Below are positions 22,905 through 36,100 of a stretch of DNA of 64,000 nucleotides, in pieces; the stretch's first letter is position 1; every line of letters begins with the position of its first letter. Location: contig NC_089313.1 of the NCBI RefSeq assembly GCF_036669915.1, forward strand, positions 10,671,011 through 10,735,010, read 5' to 3'. Position numbers and translations under genes: made by a program. Below the pieces are notes generated by a model. That model worked only from the letters and a program-made list of their open reading frames with translations, searched no databases and had not been told where the DNA came from. This DNA comes from Pocillopora verrucosa (lineage: Eukaryota > Cnidaria > Anthozoa > Scleractinia > Pocilloporidae).

Positions 22905-23320
22905 GTACAGTTGTAATCGGACAATGTAATCGGACAGTTGGCTGTAATCGGACACCTTTAATCGGACAGTTGAAGCAGCAAATCATTTAAGTCCACTCAG
23001 CTAAATCCACCAATCACAGAATTGATCTCAATAACCATAGCAACGATCACTCATTCTGAAAAAAAAATAATTTAAAATGGAGGCATTTTTTTACTTAAAA
23101 CATTGTCTCTATCGGAGATGTTTGTCTTAAATGTATTTTTTTCCCGGAAATTGTAACTGTTATGATTAATTGGTATCAGGACTTCGTGTCGTCCAATTCT
23201 GTCAGTAATCATACTTGTGATTGACTAGTCGGACTTCCGCTGTGCGGTCGTCCGATTTTATTTATCACACATATGATTACAGACCGAATCGAACAAAACG
23301 AAGTCCTGTTACGGCATTAT
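22905..23320. repeat. MITE-like element with taatcggaca tandem motif and hairpin core
   Basis: Four copies of (t)taatcggaca occur at about 22912-22967. Further in, 23178-23310 is a long imperfect foldback: caggacttcgtgtcgtcc.attctgtc..taatcata pairs with the inverted tatgattacagac.gaat...acgaagtcctg, closing on a short cggac/gtccg core. No ORF. I read it as a foldback or MITE insertion. Confidence 0.65.
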
Positions 23321-24824
23321 AGAGGGGAATCGAAACAAGCACAATAGTTAAAGCGCGGGAAAAATGCGAAATAATTCTCCTTAACTAAACACCAAAGTTA
23401 ACTTCTTAAACTTACATTTTATAAAAAAACTACGTTGAAACCTTAAAACACGGGCGAGTTATAGCGAAAAATGTTTCTCCACTGATTCCGTCATATTGAA
23501 AAATCTTGGTGCTTGGTATTTGCTGCACAACACACCCATTAACTTTCAAATCGCGTGAAAACCCTTCGTAAAAAAAAAAGTCGATCTTGATGTGATGGCG
23601 GATGCAGCCGATTTGCGACCAGTATTTAAATATCGCTATCACTGGACTTTACAAAACGTACTACTTTTTCTTCCGTGTTTAATTGTAGAGATGAAAAGAT
23701 GAAACTTTTGAGCTGGCTTTCTTACGAAGGCTTTGTTTTTCTTCAAAGGAAATATCGGAGGACAAATATCGAAGCAGGTGGGAGTTATTAAAAAAAAAGA
23801 TGAAACAAAAAACTCTTCATCAATTTCTCATCGTTGTCTATGTACAAGGACATCTCTCTGAAGACTTCCCGCTTTACATCTGTGATTTTCGTCAATGGGA
23901 ATTAGGTTCTTTGAAAATTAATATATAGATAAATATAATAATAAATATATAGCTAGCTTTCGAGTCCTTCAACCTCATATTGGAAAGTAAACCGAACCAT
24001 GACTAATGTTTGTTAACATGAATGCGAGTATCTCTCTCTCACTAGATTATCAAGTTAGTATTCGGTGCATTTATAGAATTCTACTTTATTGCATTACATT
24101 ATGCGCGAGTAACTTGGAAAAGATTTCTGTCAAATTGTGAAACCAAACGCTTCTTCCAGTTAGTATCTCGCAAACTAAGAGGATTCTCTTGTAGTCGATT
24201 GGTACGTTAATTAATTTCTCGTTTACTTTTAGGATATTTTCTTTTTTTTTCACTTGATTTTAAAATATTAATGAGAATCAATGATTTTTAAGTCTGCCGG
24301 TCACATTTACCACTGGAAAACGTTCAGGTGAAACCCTTGATAAGCTGACGTAACGCCAAAGTTCAAGTCACGCAGCTGGTCATATATGGCCAGACGTTGA
24401 GATGGCTTACTAGCGCGCGAGCCTAGGCCGAGCAACAGAATATCGGAAGGCGCCATCTTGGGTTGTACGTTCCGTCCAAACTATTGAATAGCAATCCGTC
24501 TCCATCGGGATAGGAAAGGTGAGTTTCACCAAGTTTTCGAGATGCCAACATAGAATGATAATAGTACGAAACGTTGGCTCTGTATTTTTGCCGTTTGGTC
24601 GTTTTTATCTGCGAACTGATGGAGATGTTTATAGTCATTTTGTACTCTTGGATCGTTACTGACATTAAAAAGATAGCTCCAGCTATACAGTGCGTCTTGA
24701 CGTTTAACCGTTTTTGAATATGTTATTTATTGTCTGAAACGTAAGTTTTGGAAATTATGGAGATTTATCCAACTGCTAGCGCTGAATATTGAATCCAGTG
24801 GCACTAATGATAAAGCATATAGAG

Positions 24825-24955
24825 TCAAATAGAGCAATCATCCTCCCAGGAATTGTGACCAGGGGGTGGGACTGATTCGAAGCTGAACATTTTCCAGTTT
24901 CTTTCTTCAGTTTCTCACCTTGTGGCTCACTTGGGAGGATCATTGCTCTACTTGA
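24825..24955. repeat. ~130-bp MITE with 24-bp terminal inverted repeats
   Basis: The left end tcaaatagagcaatcatcct and the right end gatcattgctctacttga are inverted complements with one or two mismatches. They continue as cccagg / ttggga inside. The centre is non-coding. Confidence 0.7.
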
Positions 24956-25097
24956 TATTCATCACCAGGAATTTGAATTGATTTTTTCTCATTAACAGCT
25001 GTGAAAGTTGATAGACCAAACAATTGTAATAGTTTATAGACTTACGAAGTCACCGCCCCCTCCAATTACATGATATTTTACGTGAGGAGGACATTTA

Positions 25098-27075
25098 CAG
25101 TATTGTGCAAAAGTAATGCAAACACCTGTCGACGAAATTCGGCGACATTTCGACGACATTTCCGCGAATTTTCGAGGCATGTATTGTTTTGAACGGCTCG
25201 AACTTTCGGCGACAAATTCCTTGATGGCGTAAATGCGACTCGAAATTTTGGAGCGAAAATTCGTTCTATGCGGCGAATTTTCGGGGCGAAAATTCGTTGT
25301 ATTGTTCATTCTTCTCAAAAAGATTTGGTTGAATTTGTGGTTGGTTACTACACTATGTAATACTCCCATAAAATTTCCCGCTACGATTCCAGTCTCCGCG
25401 CGCCCTATATTGTTTGCAACCATGGCAACACAGGTTGTTGTGGCAATGCGTTTGGGATCATTTATGTACTCTACTTTTGATAGTAATCATGGCAAAAGTT
25501 TCAAATTATTCTAGAAATAGAATCGAGATCCTTCACAAGCAAGGCCTCCACCCAGCTGAAATACTGAAAGCGTTGAAACACGAAGGGTTGCTAGTGAGCT
25601 TTTCCAGTATTAAGCGTATCATTAAAAAGTTGCGACTTACCGGTTCCGTGGCAAATTTACCTTGATCGGGAAGACCTCAAAAGCTGTCTACGGAAGCAAA
25701 AACTTTCATAGATCAGCAAATGCGCAGGGATGACAAGATGACCAGCAATACGATAAAGAAGAAGCTGGAGAGACATGGAATCTGCGTGAATGCGTCCACT
25801 GTTCGTAGAGCACGCAAACAGCAAGGTTGGACTTTGCAGCGGACCACCTACTGCCAGCTAATCCGTGACGCAAATAAAGTCAAGCAATTAGAGTTCGCAC
25901 AACGCGTCCTAGAAAGTGGCGACACTTTCAACAACGTGATTTTTAGCGACGAGTGTTCGATTTCCCTTCAGGCGTATCGCCGCACTTGCTTTAGAATGGC
26001 AAATGAGCCCACAAAGCGAAAGCTGAAACCTAAGCACCCACTCAAAGTGCATGTCTGGGGAGGGATTAGCAGAAGTGGTGCCACGAAGATTTGTATCTTT
26101 GATGGCATCATGGACGCTGATTTGTTTTTCAGCATTTTAGAGACGACGCTGGTTCCTTTTATCATGTCAGAATTTACGAAAAAATAGAGCAATGTGACTA
26201 AACTAATTGTTGTTTTCAGTCGTCGCCAATTGGTATTCAGTGTTTTGTTGTGAAGAATAAATATTTCCGAACAAACATGGTGTTGTGATATCTGGAAAGC
26301 ATGCTGCAATCAGCGATATGGGTGATGTCTATTTGCGCAGGGATCGAAAACTAATAAACAAGGAACATTCTTCCCAATAGAAAACGTTTGAAAACACACT
26401 AAAGACATTCTCTGCTCCGTCTGGTTAAAAAGCGTTGTACTTAGGTTAATTTTAAAAACTATTGCAATCATTTGAGAGTTTATTTCCATTAAAATACATG
26501 TCTCTTGGTCGGAATTGCTATTCATCCCGATTTACTTTCATTGTTGTAAACTGATCGAACTCTGAATTGGATATGATGGGTTAGGCCTCTTTAAACGTTA
26601 GGAAACTGAAGTTGATGTGACGCTTGGGACAAATTTTCTGATTTACTTTCGTTGTCAAACACAAATTGAGCCCAGAATCGGGCATGATGCTTTTCGATAT
26701 TTTGACCTTTTGTCTACTGTGTTTAGCCTAAAATATGAAGTGTCTCCGTCCCAGTGACTGAAAAAGACTGGAAATACGTTTATATGTATATTTCATGTTG
26801 CTTACATGAGTAGTAAACAAACTTGAATACTCGCGAAAGTCTATTGTCAGTTTGAAGCGAAATTTCGAACACTAATGATCGAAGAGATACTTTCCGCCAC
26901 GAAGTTTCGCTTTGAGGCGAAAATTCAGCAAAAAAGCGCCCTTTGTTCAAACAAAATGTCGCTTCAGAGGCCTCGAACTTTCGATCGAATTTTCGCCCGA
27001 ACTTTCGACGAAAGATCGTTAGAACAAATAACGAAATTCGCCGAATTCCATTTGCATTACTTTTGCACAATACTG
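25098..27075 (+). mobile_element. Tc1/mariner-type transposon with intact ends, flanked by TA
   Basis: The left end CAGTATTGTGCAAAAGTAAT is matched exactly, inverted, at the right end (25 bp in all). TA dinucleotides lie directly outside (25096-25097 and 27076-27077), as Tc1/mariner insertion predicts. Both subterminal zones (about 25120-25300 and 26880-27040) are packed with gcgaaaattcg-type words. The transposase inside is broken and truncated, and 26190-26800 holds no recognisable coding sequence. The copy is therefore non-autonomous but might be mobilised in trans if a related transposase exists. Confidence 0.95.
25489..26187 (+). pseudogene. Truncated Tc1-like transposase
   Basis: The ATG at 25489 opens a helix-turn-helix DNA-binding region (MAKVSNYSRNRIEILHKQG, then a second HTH with STVRRARKQQGW). 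A TGA at 25663-25665 sits where a SGRP linker follows (LP*SGRP), probably a CGA-to-TGA change. The frame reopens to 26187 with the first catalytic Asp (VIFSDECSISL), then HVWGGIS and FDGIMDADLF. It ends before the expected second Asp block and the last acidic residue, so the DDE/D triad is incomplete. About 230 codons remain of a usual ~340. Confidence 0.93.
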
Positions 27076-27193
27076 TAGAGATGGACGTCTGAAATGGCCA
27101 TCGATTTTCAGGGAACCAAATACAATACATTTAGTTAACTTTCTCTGTTGCTGTAAATATAAACTCCAAATGATATTAAACTTCTCTTTACAG

Positions 27194-30100
27194 GCAATCA
27201 TGACTGACTCCAAATACTTTACAACAACCAAGAAAGGTTAGTGGATTTCTACTACAGCTGATACAAATTGTCCCAGTGGAGAGCTCATTTTCTTTGCATT
27301 TCATAAAATCTCGAGTAGATCTGCAGATGGATGTTTTTTTTTATTCAGTGAGCTTGAAGTGATGGTAGCTATACCTGATAGGAATTATGGCATGTCATCT
27401 TGGTGGAAAATTTTCCCTAGTTTTCAAACCTTAGAGCTGGAATTGTTTTCTTTCATACTTTTTGATGCCAGAGTATGGCGTATTTTTTCAGGGGAGATCT
27501 TTGAGCTCAAGGCAGAGCTGAACAGTGATAAGAAAGATCGCAAGAAAGAAGCAGTAAAAAAAGTTATTGCTAGCATGACTGTTGGGAAAGATGTCAGGTA
27601 AGAGAGGCCTGATAAAAAACATGGATGGGATGTTTTCTTTTCCCCTCCTTAGTTGTTTTGCATTTGCTTGATGTTGATGTTACATTTTTAGTGTGAGCCC
27701 GTTGGTTTCTGGATGCCTCTTTGCAGTGTCCTATATTGTTATAATTTGTACTACATGTAACTGAGTTTATTCTTTGGCAAAATTTGAATGAATGTACAGG
27801 TTATTATTCATGTTAAGTTGTTGAAACAAGGGGAATTTTGTTCCTGGCACCTGAAACTTGTCTGGCAGACTTTCTAATGTCTTTTAACATGAAGGGGTTC
27901 CAGATTTGATTTTGGGCCACCCTCTGAAACAGGACCATGTCAGTTGTGGACAACTCGAAAAAAAATTTTTTTGAAAAAAAAACAAAAAAATTTGCGAGGC
28001 TCTAGATAATATAATTATGTAGATTAAATGACAAAGATTAGCCTATATCAACAAATCATACAGCTAAAAAACAAACTTACAGTTCCACTAAAACTAAGTT
28101 AACAGTCCCCTCGAATAACTCAATATTCAATAATCAATACTCATACTGCAATTCGCAATCATCAATTTTTAGCACTTTGAAAGATGGGCCGGCTCAAGTC
28201 AAGTTTTGAGATGTTCTTGTTGAGTTGCTCAAGGACCCTCAAAGCAACAAAACAAATTTTCTCACAACTTGGAATACATTTTTATAACCTTGTCGTTATT
28301 TACAAGAGAAAAATACTTATAGCATTAAAGCATTGGATAGTTCGCTCTGAAGGTCTCAAATTCTTAAAACTTGAGCCTCCTTTCTTATTTCTTGACTTGA
28401 AAGTGTTGGATGGGGACTAAAGAGTGAGTGTTCAAGTCCAAGACTGTCTAGGTCAAGTACTTACTTTTGAGAAGTTACTGAGTTATGGTTTGTACCACAA
28501 AATAGAGGTTTTGATTGTTATGTTATGTTTTCAGCTCCTTGTTACCCCAGATGTGGTGAACTGTATGCAAACTGTACAACTTGGAGTTAAAAAACGCTGG
28601 TGTACCTTTACCTATATGAACTATGCTAAGTCTCAGCCCGATATGGCAATCATGGCTGTCAAGACTTTTGTTAAGGTCAGACTTACTGGCAAGGTCCACT
28701 TCCTGTGGGATCCACTGTAGTGAACAAAAGAGGAATACATCCTCCATCAGCCAAAAATTGAATTATAAAGGATGTTGTATTTATTGTCAATGCGAAAACA
28801 AAAGTGCCATGCAGATTTTTTAATAAACTGAATTGTGGGGAAGAGGCTGGTACATGCATAAGCTATAATCAAAATGTCAGAGGATAACACAAGTAAGTAC
28901 TTGTGAGTGGGACGTGTGCGGTTTAGCGACTTTTTGTTGACTTTTATTTGTTATTGTTGTTATAATTACTTACTTATTCTCATTAGCCATTCCAACTTGC
29001 CAATCCAAGATTAATGATGAGATAGTCATAGTTTAAGTAGACTCAAAAAACCACATACAAACAACAAAAACAACCCACTTAAAAAAAAAACCTTCCCAAA
29101 AAAAACACAAAAAAAAATCCGTTTGGTTTCGTGTCTGATTGGTTTTGCCGTTGCGTACTCATCCTCGCAATAGGTTATTAAAGAAAAAATAGGTTGTTAG
29201 TTTTTTTCCTCTGTTTTATTATAATAACCTCTAGCGAATCAGGGCGTGCGCCAAAGCGGTAGCTATACCTTGTGTATAACGTGTTTAGTGAATAGGCTCA
29301 TTGGTTGTTTTGTCTTTTTCCCACATAGGACAGCTGCTGAAGAACCCAAAACACACTTATTCGGGCTTTAGCTGTTTTCACTAGTGGGCATGTATAAGCG
29401 TGTTGACAGATCACAGAATACTTGTGTGAACCCCCGGGGGCAAGCGGTTGCTTGAAGGATGAAGAGGTCTATTGTCCATTCGCAAGATCTGAGCTGCAGG
29501 TTTGTGTAGACCAAGCTTCCAATGACACATCAACTCTCAACTAGCCGGAAGCTCAAAGGCTCTCTGATTCCTTGAAGGATCTTTCTGTCATGATTATAAT
29601 CCATGGTGAGATACAGGTTCTTTATTTTCTGAACAGTTATTGTTAAAACCTCAAGTTTCCACTGTCTGGTGTCAGGGCATCCAACAGCGTCCAAAATTTC
29701 TTGTGATACAAATTCCCGGACAATAAAAGGGGCCCCTACGGATAGTATTTTCAAGTTCACTCCTCTTGATTTTTCTAAAATTTCAAATTATAGCTTGTAT
29801 ATCAACTGTGAGATTGCATATTGTTGTGTAGAATAAAACCCAGAAAAAAACTTGTGAAATATTACTTGTTGTCTCATCGTACTTTATTAAAACCAGAAGA
29901 ATGAAATCAACATACATGTTAAATGAGGTGCATTATACTGTTGTATTACATCTAATGACATTGAAAGAACCATTAGCAAGATGATGATATTTTTAGCTGT
30001 TCAGCTGTGGAGATCACCTGGTCAATAGACCAGACCTCAGTTTCAGATTTTCCTGTAACTTTTTCATGTTTGAGTTTTAAGTTGGCATGATAGACTATTT

Positions 30101-33100
30101 AACAGCTATGACTTGTTGTAGGTTGTGGCTAATGCTTGTGGCTGCCTTATCTGAGATTGGGGATGTTTCACCAACTGCTGCTGCCATGCATGGAAATTAA
30201 TTCTCAAACCATCAACAAACTGCTCACAGCACTCAATGGCAATGCACTAGAGTAAGTACAAACATATAAAATAATCAAAATTACATGCAATGGATCTCAA
30301 AAGGCAGGGCGTTGAAAGTGATTTTTTTTTTCTGAGTAGCCACTTGGCTCCTAAATATTCAACAGTTGGTAGCCAATTCAAAAAAGTTGGTCAGCCATTT
30401 TCAAAGACAAACAAAACCTTTTTTTTACGCGTGTCATCGTTCTAGAAATTAAGTTAGTTAGGAAAAGATCTTTAACGTGCTACAAAGTGGACAAATAGAA
30501 TGGATGATATGCAACATTCAAGCTCACCTAAAATCCATCCTAAATTAGTTATCGATTGAGATGCATGTGCTGCATTTTGGAAACAAACTTAATGAGGAAG
30601 TTTGCTGCGGATTTATCTTTGCAAATCTTTTTAATTTACTTATATATTCTACAGTAAGGTTATGACCCCCTGAAAACATTCTAGTCGCCAATTTGGCGGA
30701 CTAATTTTCAGGATTTGCGGTCGCCAAAGTAAAAAATTTAGTTGCATTGGCACCTGTATAGGCGCAATTTCACGCCCTAAAAAGGTTGATCTGGGCTATT
30801 CAGTATTCAATGAGTTTGTTTTAATAGAAAATAGATGGGATAAATTAAAACACCTTCAATGGCCTCATCTGTGTCTACCGATCCTCTCGACCTCACCGGT
30901 TGGGTTGCCATGTATCTAATACAGTGAGGTCAAGGAAACATGACATGATTAAACTACCCTCAACAATACCACTCTAGGGATTTTTTGTGTGGAATTTATG
31001 TAATTTTTTTTGACAAATTTACTCAAAACCCCCACAAGACTGTATGTATACTTAAACCAACTAGATTCCAGCATGTAGGCTGCATTCAATGGTTTGACGT
31101 TAAATGCTTGGGAGGTAGCCCATTGAAATTACTTTGGTTATTTTAATTTGTTTGTGTCTATTTTAATTTGTGTCTAGGTGGGGACAGGATATTTATCTTG
31201 AACTCTTTGGCACAGTTACACTCCTAAAGATGACAGGGAGGATCAGGAGGTGACAAATTTCTTTATAGGCCTTAAATAATAGGCAAGCCGTTACTCATAA
31301 ATGGAAATGTTCTTAGAATACAAGATTCCTTAAAATCAGGGCTAGCCTTGATTACTTTACCTAGTCAAAAATTAATGTTTAAAAGTACTCGTAATTCATA
31401 AAAGAAATAAGTTAAATATGATAAGAAAAATGGCACTGAACTTAAAATAATTTAGCAAATTTCTTCAATGAAAAAATTGGTACTGATGTTGGTACTGTAT
31501 ATTAAGCTTTGTACAGTTCTCTTATTTTTCTGCCAGTCATTTGTGAGCGAGTCACCCCCAGGTTGTCTCATGCCAATGCTGCTGTGGTTCTGTCTGCTGT
31601 CAAGGTACAGTTAATGAACATGTCTGCTCCAAGAGTACACTGTAGCTGTATTTGCCTATATTGTTGGAGTCCTGTGTTTGTCACAACCCACCAAAACGTT
31701 CCTCTTTCCCTAACTAGTTGTAACAGATTATGCTGGCATAAATTTTTTTGTTGTAAGGGTAGATTTGAGACATTGGCATACTACTGGTAGAATCATCTTT
31801 TTACATGCAACACTGCCTGAAACCATGACACATGATTTTTTTTAAAGTATAATATGTCAGACCCTTGTTAACTTGTTTCTTTATCATCATTAATTAAGTA
31901 CACAGTTTGTGGGTAGCACAGGTACTATCCCATAAAGACCTGAACTCTTTGATCAGGTTCAATTTTTCCTACTGCAGCTCCTCTTTAAAGAAAAATCTGT
32001 ACTTCTTAGATAATAATGGAGCTGCATTGTAAATGGGGTCTGTAGCTCACTGTTGTGGCTACCTACATCCTCATTTTGCATTGAAAAACAGAAGTTGCTT
32101 TGTTTATTACACCAATGATATTCTTATCTCCATGTTGTTTGAAGGAAGACCTACCTTTGCTGATATTTTATTAAATATCTACAGGTTCTATGAAATACAT
32201 GGAAATTATGACTCCCTCATCATCATATGTGCAGAATCTTGTTAAAAAACTGTCTCCACCTGGGTAAGTTAAAACTTCATTTTGTGGTTTGAAGTGAACA
32301 CTCTAACAGTTGCTCAACAGTTTTGCCAGTATTTACATGCATCTGTACGCCATGTGCCATGTACAAGACCTGTGGATGTTCCTTTGATTAAAGCTCAGAA
32401 CTGTCCAGTGATATATACTCTAAATTTTAATGTCATTGTTCTCCTCAGTGACATTGTTGTCCAGTGAACCTGAAGTCCAGTACGTTGCTCTTAGGAATAT
32501 CAATTTGATTGTGCAAAAGAGGTAACTGTCAAATGATAAATCATTTCATTATGAGTCAGTTGAATGCATGGGCTTAAAATGACATACATTAAAATGAAGT
32601 TCTATGTATCATTTTACAGAAGATCAAATTACTATTTTCATTAAATTCTTCAACATGCAATGACAAATTTCATGATGGTCTGTAGTGTAATTACAGATGT
32701 AGCACTTTCTTGTTAATGGAATTACATGTACCGCATTTCTGACCAGTGAATGTTGTTTTATTGTGTAGGGCAGATATCTTGAAGAATGAGATGAAAGTCT
32801 TCTTTGTCAAGTACAATGACCCATTTATGTAAAACTTGAAAAAACTGGATATTATGATTCGGCTGTCAAATCAACAGAACAGCGCCCAAGTCTTGCAGAG
32901 TTGAAAGAGTACGTTGTCTTCCTGGAGCTCAGCCTAATGTGGCCTTTTTTCTATCATAGAAGTTTGATTTCAAGTATCAAGTAATTTCTTCAATGTATAT
33001 TACACAAACATGTATATGGCACAAATTTCAAAAGAATTCCAGGTATAAAAATGATCACAGAACGTTTTTAAACTTCTGTAAATGGCAAAAGCTTAAACCA

Positions 33101-36100
33101 TGTTCAATGTTTCCAAAGAGTAGAGCCATCTGCACATTGGTTATGTCTCATTTTCACCTTCTAGAACTGGATTTCTGTTGCTCTCTGGTAATTTTCTATA
33201 CAATAAAGGTTTAGATTGTAATACTTTGGTGTGGATTTCATTGACAAATGGGCATAATGTAAATCATTTACCTGTGGTCCATACACAGTCTCTAGGTATT
33301 TTATACATGCACAGAGTAGATTGGACAACTTCTATGCCCAGTTGCCCTTGTGAAAGTAAGAGAGACTTAAAAATTAATGCACATTCATGCAAGGAAATGC
33401 ATACTGTCAAAGTACAAATATATCACAATGTTAGAAATCTTCCTCAAGATTCAATTAAAAGCTTTTCCATTGTGTGTGTGAACTTTAGATGGTCAATAGT
33501 CTTTGCACTGAGGTAATATCCATTGTCATTTTTTATATTCTTACCATATAACAATGTATAAATTTGTCAATTCCAGGTATGCCACAGAAGTTGATGTTGA
33601 TTTGTGAGGAAATCAGTACGTGCAATTGGACGCTGCGCCATCAAAGTTGAGGTTTGTTGTAAACTAGTCACTTAATGGTCAACATTCAAAGTGTTTAGGC
33701 TGGAGCCATGAAAACTGGGACAGCTCAATGTCCAGGTAAACTCCTCTGGAAAATTATTGTCAAAGGACAAATTTGTCTTTTTTCGTGTGACTTTATAGAC
33801 TCCCATTGCCAACTAATAAACTTTGGTTTAACATGTACGTATTACAGTTTAAAAGGGTCATACGACGAATGTTTAATTTGGATGAAATTTTTGTTTGTCA
33901 ATTTTAAATATTCATTCCAAAAGGTTACTAGTTGGCTGGACTTGATTTAGTTGAGTAGTTTTTGTGGATCACTATCTAAACATATTAAATGTTGGTAACT
34001 ACATTTGAGAGGCACCATTCATGCAGACACACAATAAGTACATACACATGGGAAACACTCTCATTGCCCCTGCTCTGCAATGAGATTCCTAAAAAAGTAC
34101 AATGAAATGAAAGGTTCATTGACTAAAGAAACCCATACTGTGTGCAATGTACTTAATTCATTGAAACTGGGCAACAGTTCAGAAGAAGGTATTGATCATT
34201 GGAGCTTCTACATTTAGTTGTCTGATTTTGTGAATCATATGATTACAGACCACCTTGGATTCACTCAGTCCTAATATATCCTAGTTGGTCCTATGGTGCA
34301 TTCACTTACATGTTACTATGTCTTAAACTCTGAGGTGACTGAAGTTGGAAGGTTGAATATTTAAGTCTGATGATATTTCACCAGAGAATCAATGGGAAAA
34401 GTGTTTTTCAAAAACAGTGGAGAGCTGGATGCCCTTGGCAGTGTCTCCTGAACAGGGGTCTTAAGGGTGAATGCTGCTACAACTATAACATAAACAAAGG
34501 AGGTGGTTATCTGTGCTACTTCTTCCTAAAGGCAGATGGTCATGGATGATTTTCTTGGGAAGATGATATGCTGGTGTATATAAAAGTTTAAAAAACATAT
34601 ACCAGTATGTAAAACTGTTAATGTGCCTCTATGTGTAAAATATATCTTATTTGTTAATAGATGATCTCTTTTATAGCAATCTGCAGAACGCTGTGTGAGC
34701 ACTCTTCTGAACTTGATTCAAACCAAGGTTAACTAATGTGGTACAAGAAGCGATTGTGGTTATCAAGGTGACATAGTTACTTCAGCCTCTCTCTTCTCAG
34801 CACAGAATTGATAGAAGTTTCAAGGAAACATTTACCCTTCCAACAGCATCATGGTGCTTAGATAGCAGTTCCTCACTGTACTCCCCCAAGCTGCAATTAA
34901 TCATAGTACCCTAAATTTAGCACACAGAGGCAGAAGAGTGCTTTGAAGTGTGGGTTGGGGGGGGGGGAGAGGGGAGGGGTGGCTATCTTATGTACTAAGC
35001 TAAGTACACACCCTTAACTCAAATTTTGCAAAAAATTCTTTTAATGTTGGCCTCTTAAATGCAGGCTGGCAGTGTTTAAATGAAAAAAATCCTACTACAT
35101 TGAGTTTCACAAAGCATGCAACTTATGAAAAAATGAAAGACAAATTCCTTATTTAGGTTTTTGGCCTTTTTTGGATGGTGTTTGTGACCTTTGGTGTTTC
35201 TGATGTTCTTGTGTATATGTTTATGTTTATGTTTTACCTTTGCTGTTTAAAATTAGGACATATTCAGGAGATACCCAAACAAGTATGAAAGTATAATCTC
35301 CACCTTGTGTGAAAATCTGGATTCATTAGATGAACCTGAGGCGAGGTGAATATATCTGGGCTAGTGCCTTTGGTCATTTTTCTTCAAGATGAAGATGTTC
35401 TTGATAGTGAAATTTTTCAAACTGTTGAATTTACGTTCGCATGTACGGTGTACATGCCAAACTTCCAGCTTACTCAACAAATCTTTCTGTTTCCCTTGTT
35501 GTTTTGTAAATATTTCCAATAAAAGTAAAAAAGAGGGCAGTAGAAGCAGTTTTTGTCTCACCTGGGAAATTAATTGAGTTCTCTTTTAAACATAGTTTTA
35601 TAGCTGTGAACTTGTTTCTTTGGATCGTGGAAGTATTGCTCCTTTTTATTTGGTGACTTTCAGTTTAACCATCTCCAGATTTAGTAAGTACTTACTTACA
35701 CTGATGTTAATGATTCATAGGGCATCGATGATTTGGATCATTGGTGAATATGCTGAGCGAATTGACAATGCTGCAGAGCTATTGGAGTCCTTCCTGGAAG
35801 GTTTCCAAGATGAAAATTCTCAGGTGCACATTTTTATAAAAAGCGGTGTGAGACATTTTTTTCAAATTATGACATTGATTATTGATTTAGTATCAAAGAC
35901 GTAATCCTATAATATCATTACTCCTCTTGCATAAGGTTCAACTGCAGCTGCTGACATCCATTGTGAAGCTGTTCTTGAAGCGTCCAACTGACACTCAGGA
36001 GCTAGTGCAACAGGTCTTGAGTCTGGCAACACAGGATAGTGATAACCCAGATCTCAGGGACAGGGGCTACATCTACTGGCGGCTTCTTTCAACTGACCCT

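Noticed and set aside
28424..28823. Plus ORFs across the third adaptin exon
   Set aside because: They run through the splice sites and come from the indel-shifted frame of that exon; the adaptin reading explains the conserved part.
34940..34980. Long G run, possible G-quadruplex regulator
   Set aside because: A simple homopolymer in an adaptin intron; similar G runs at 42090 and 62525 suggest slippage rather than a designed site.
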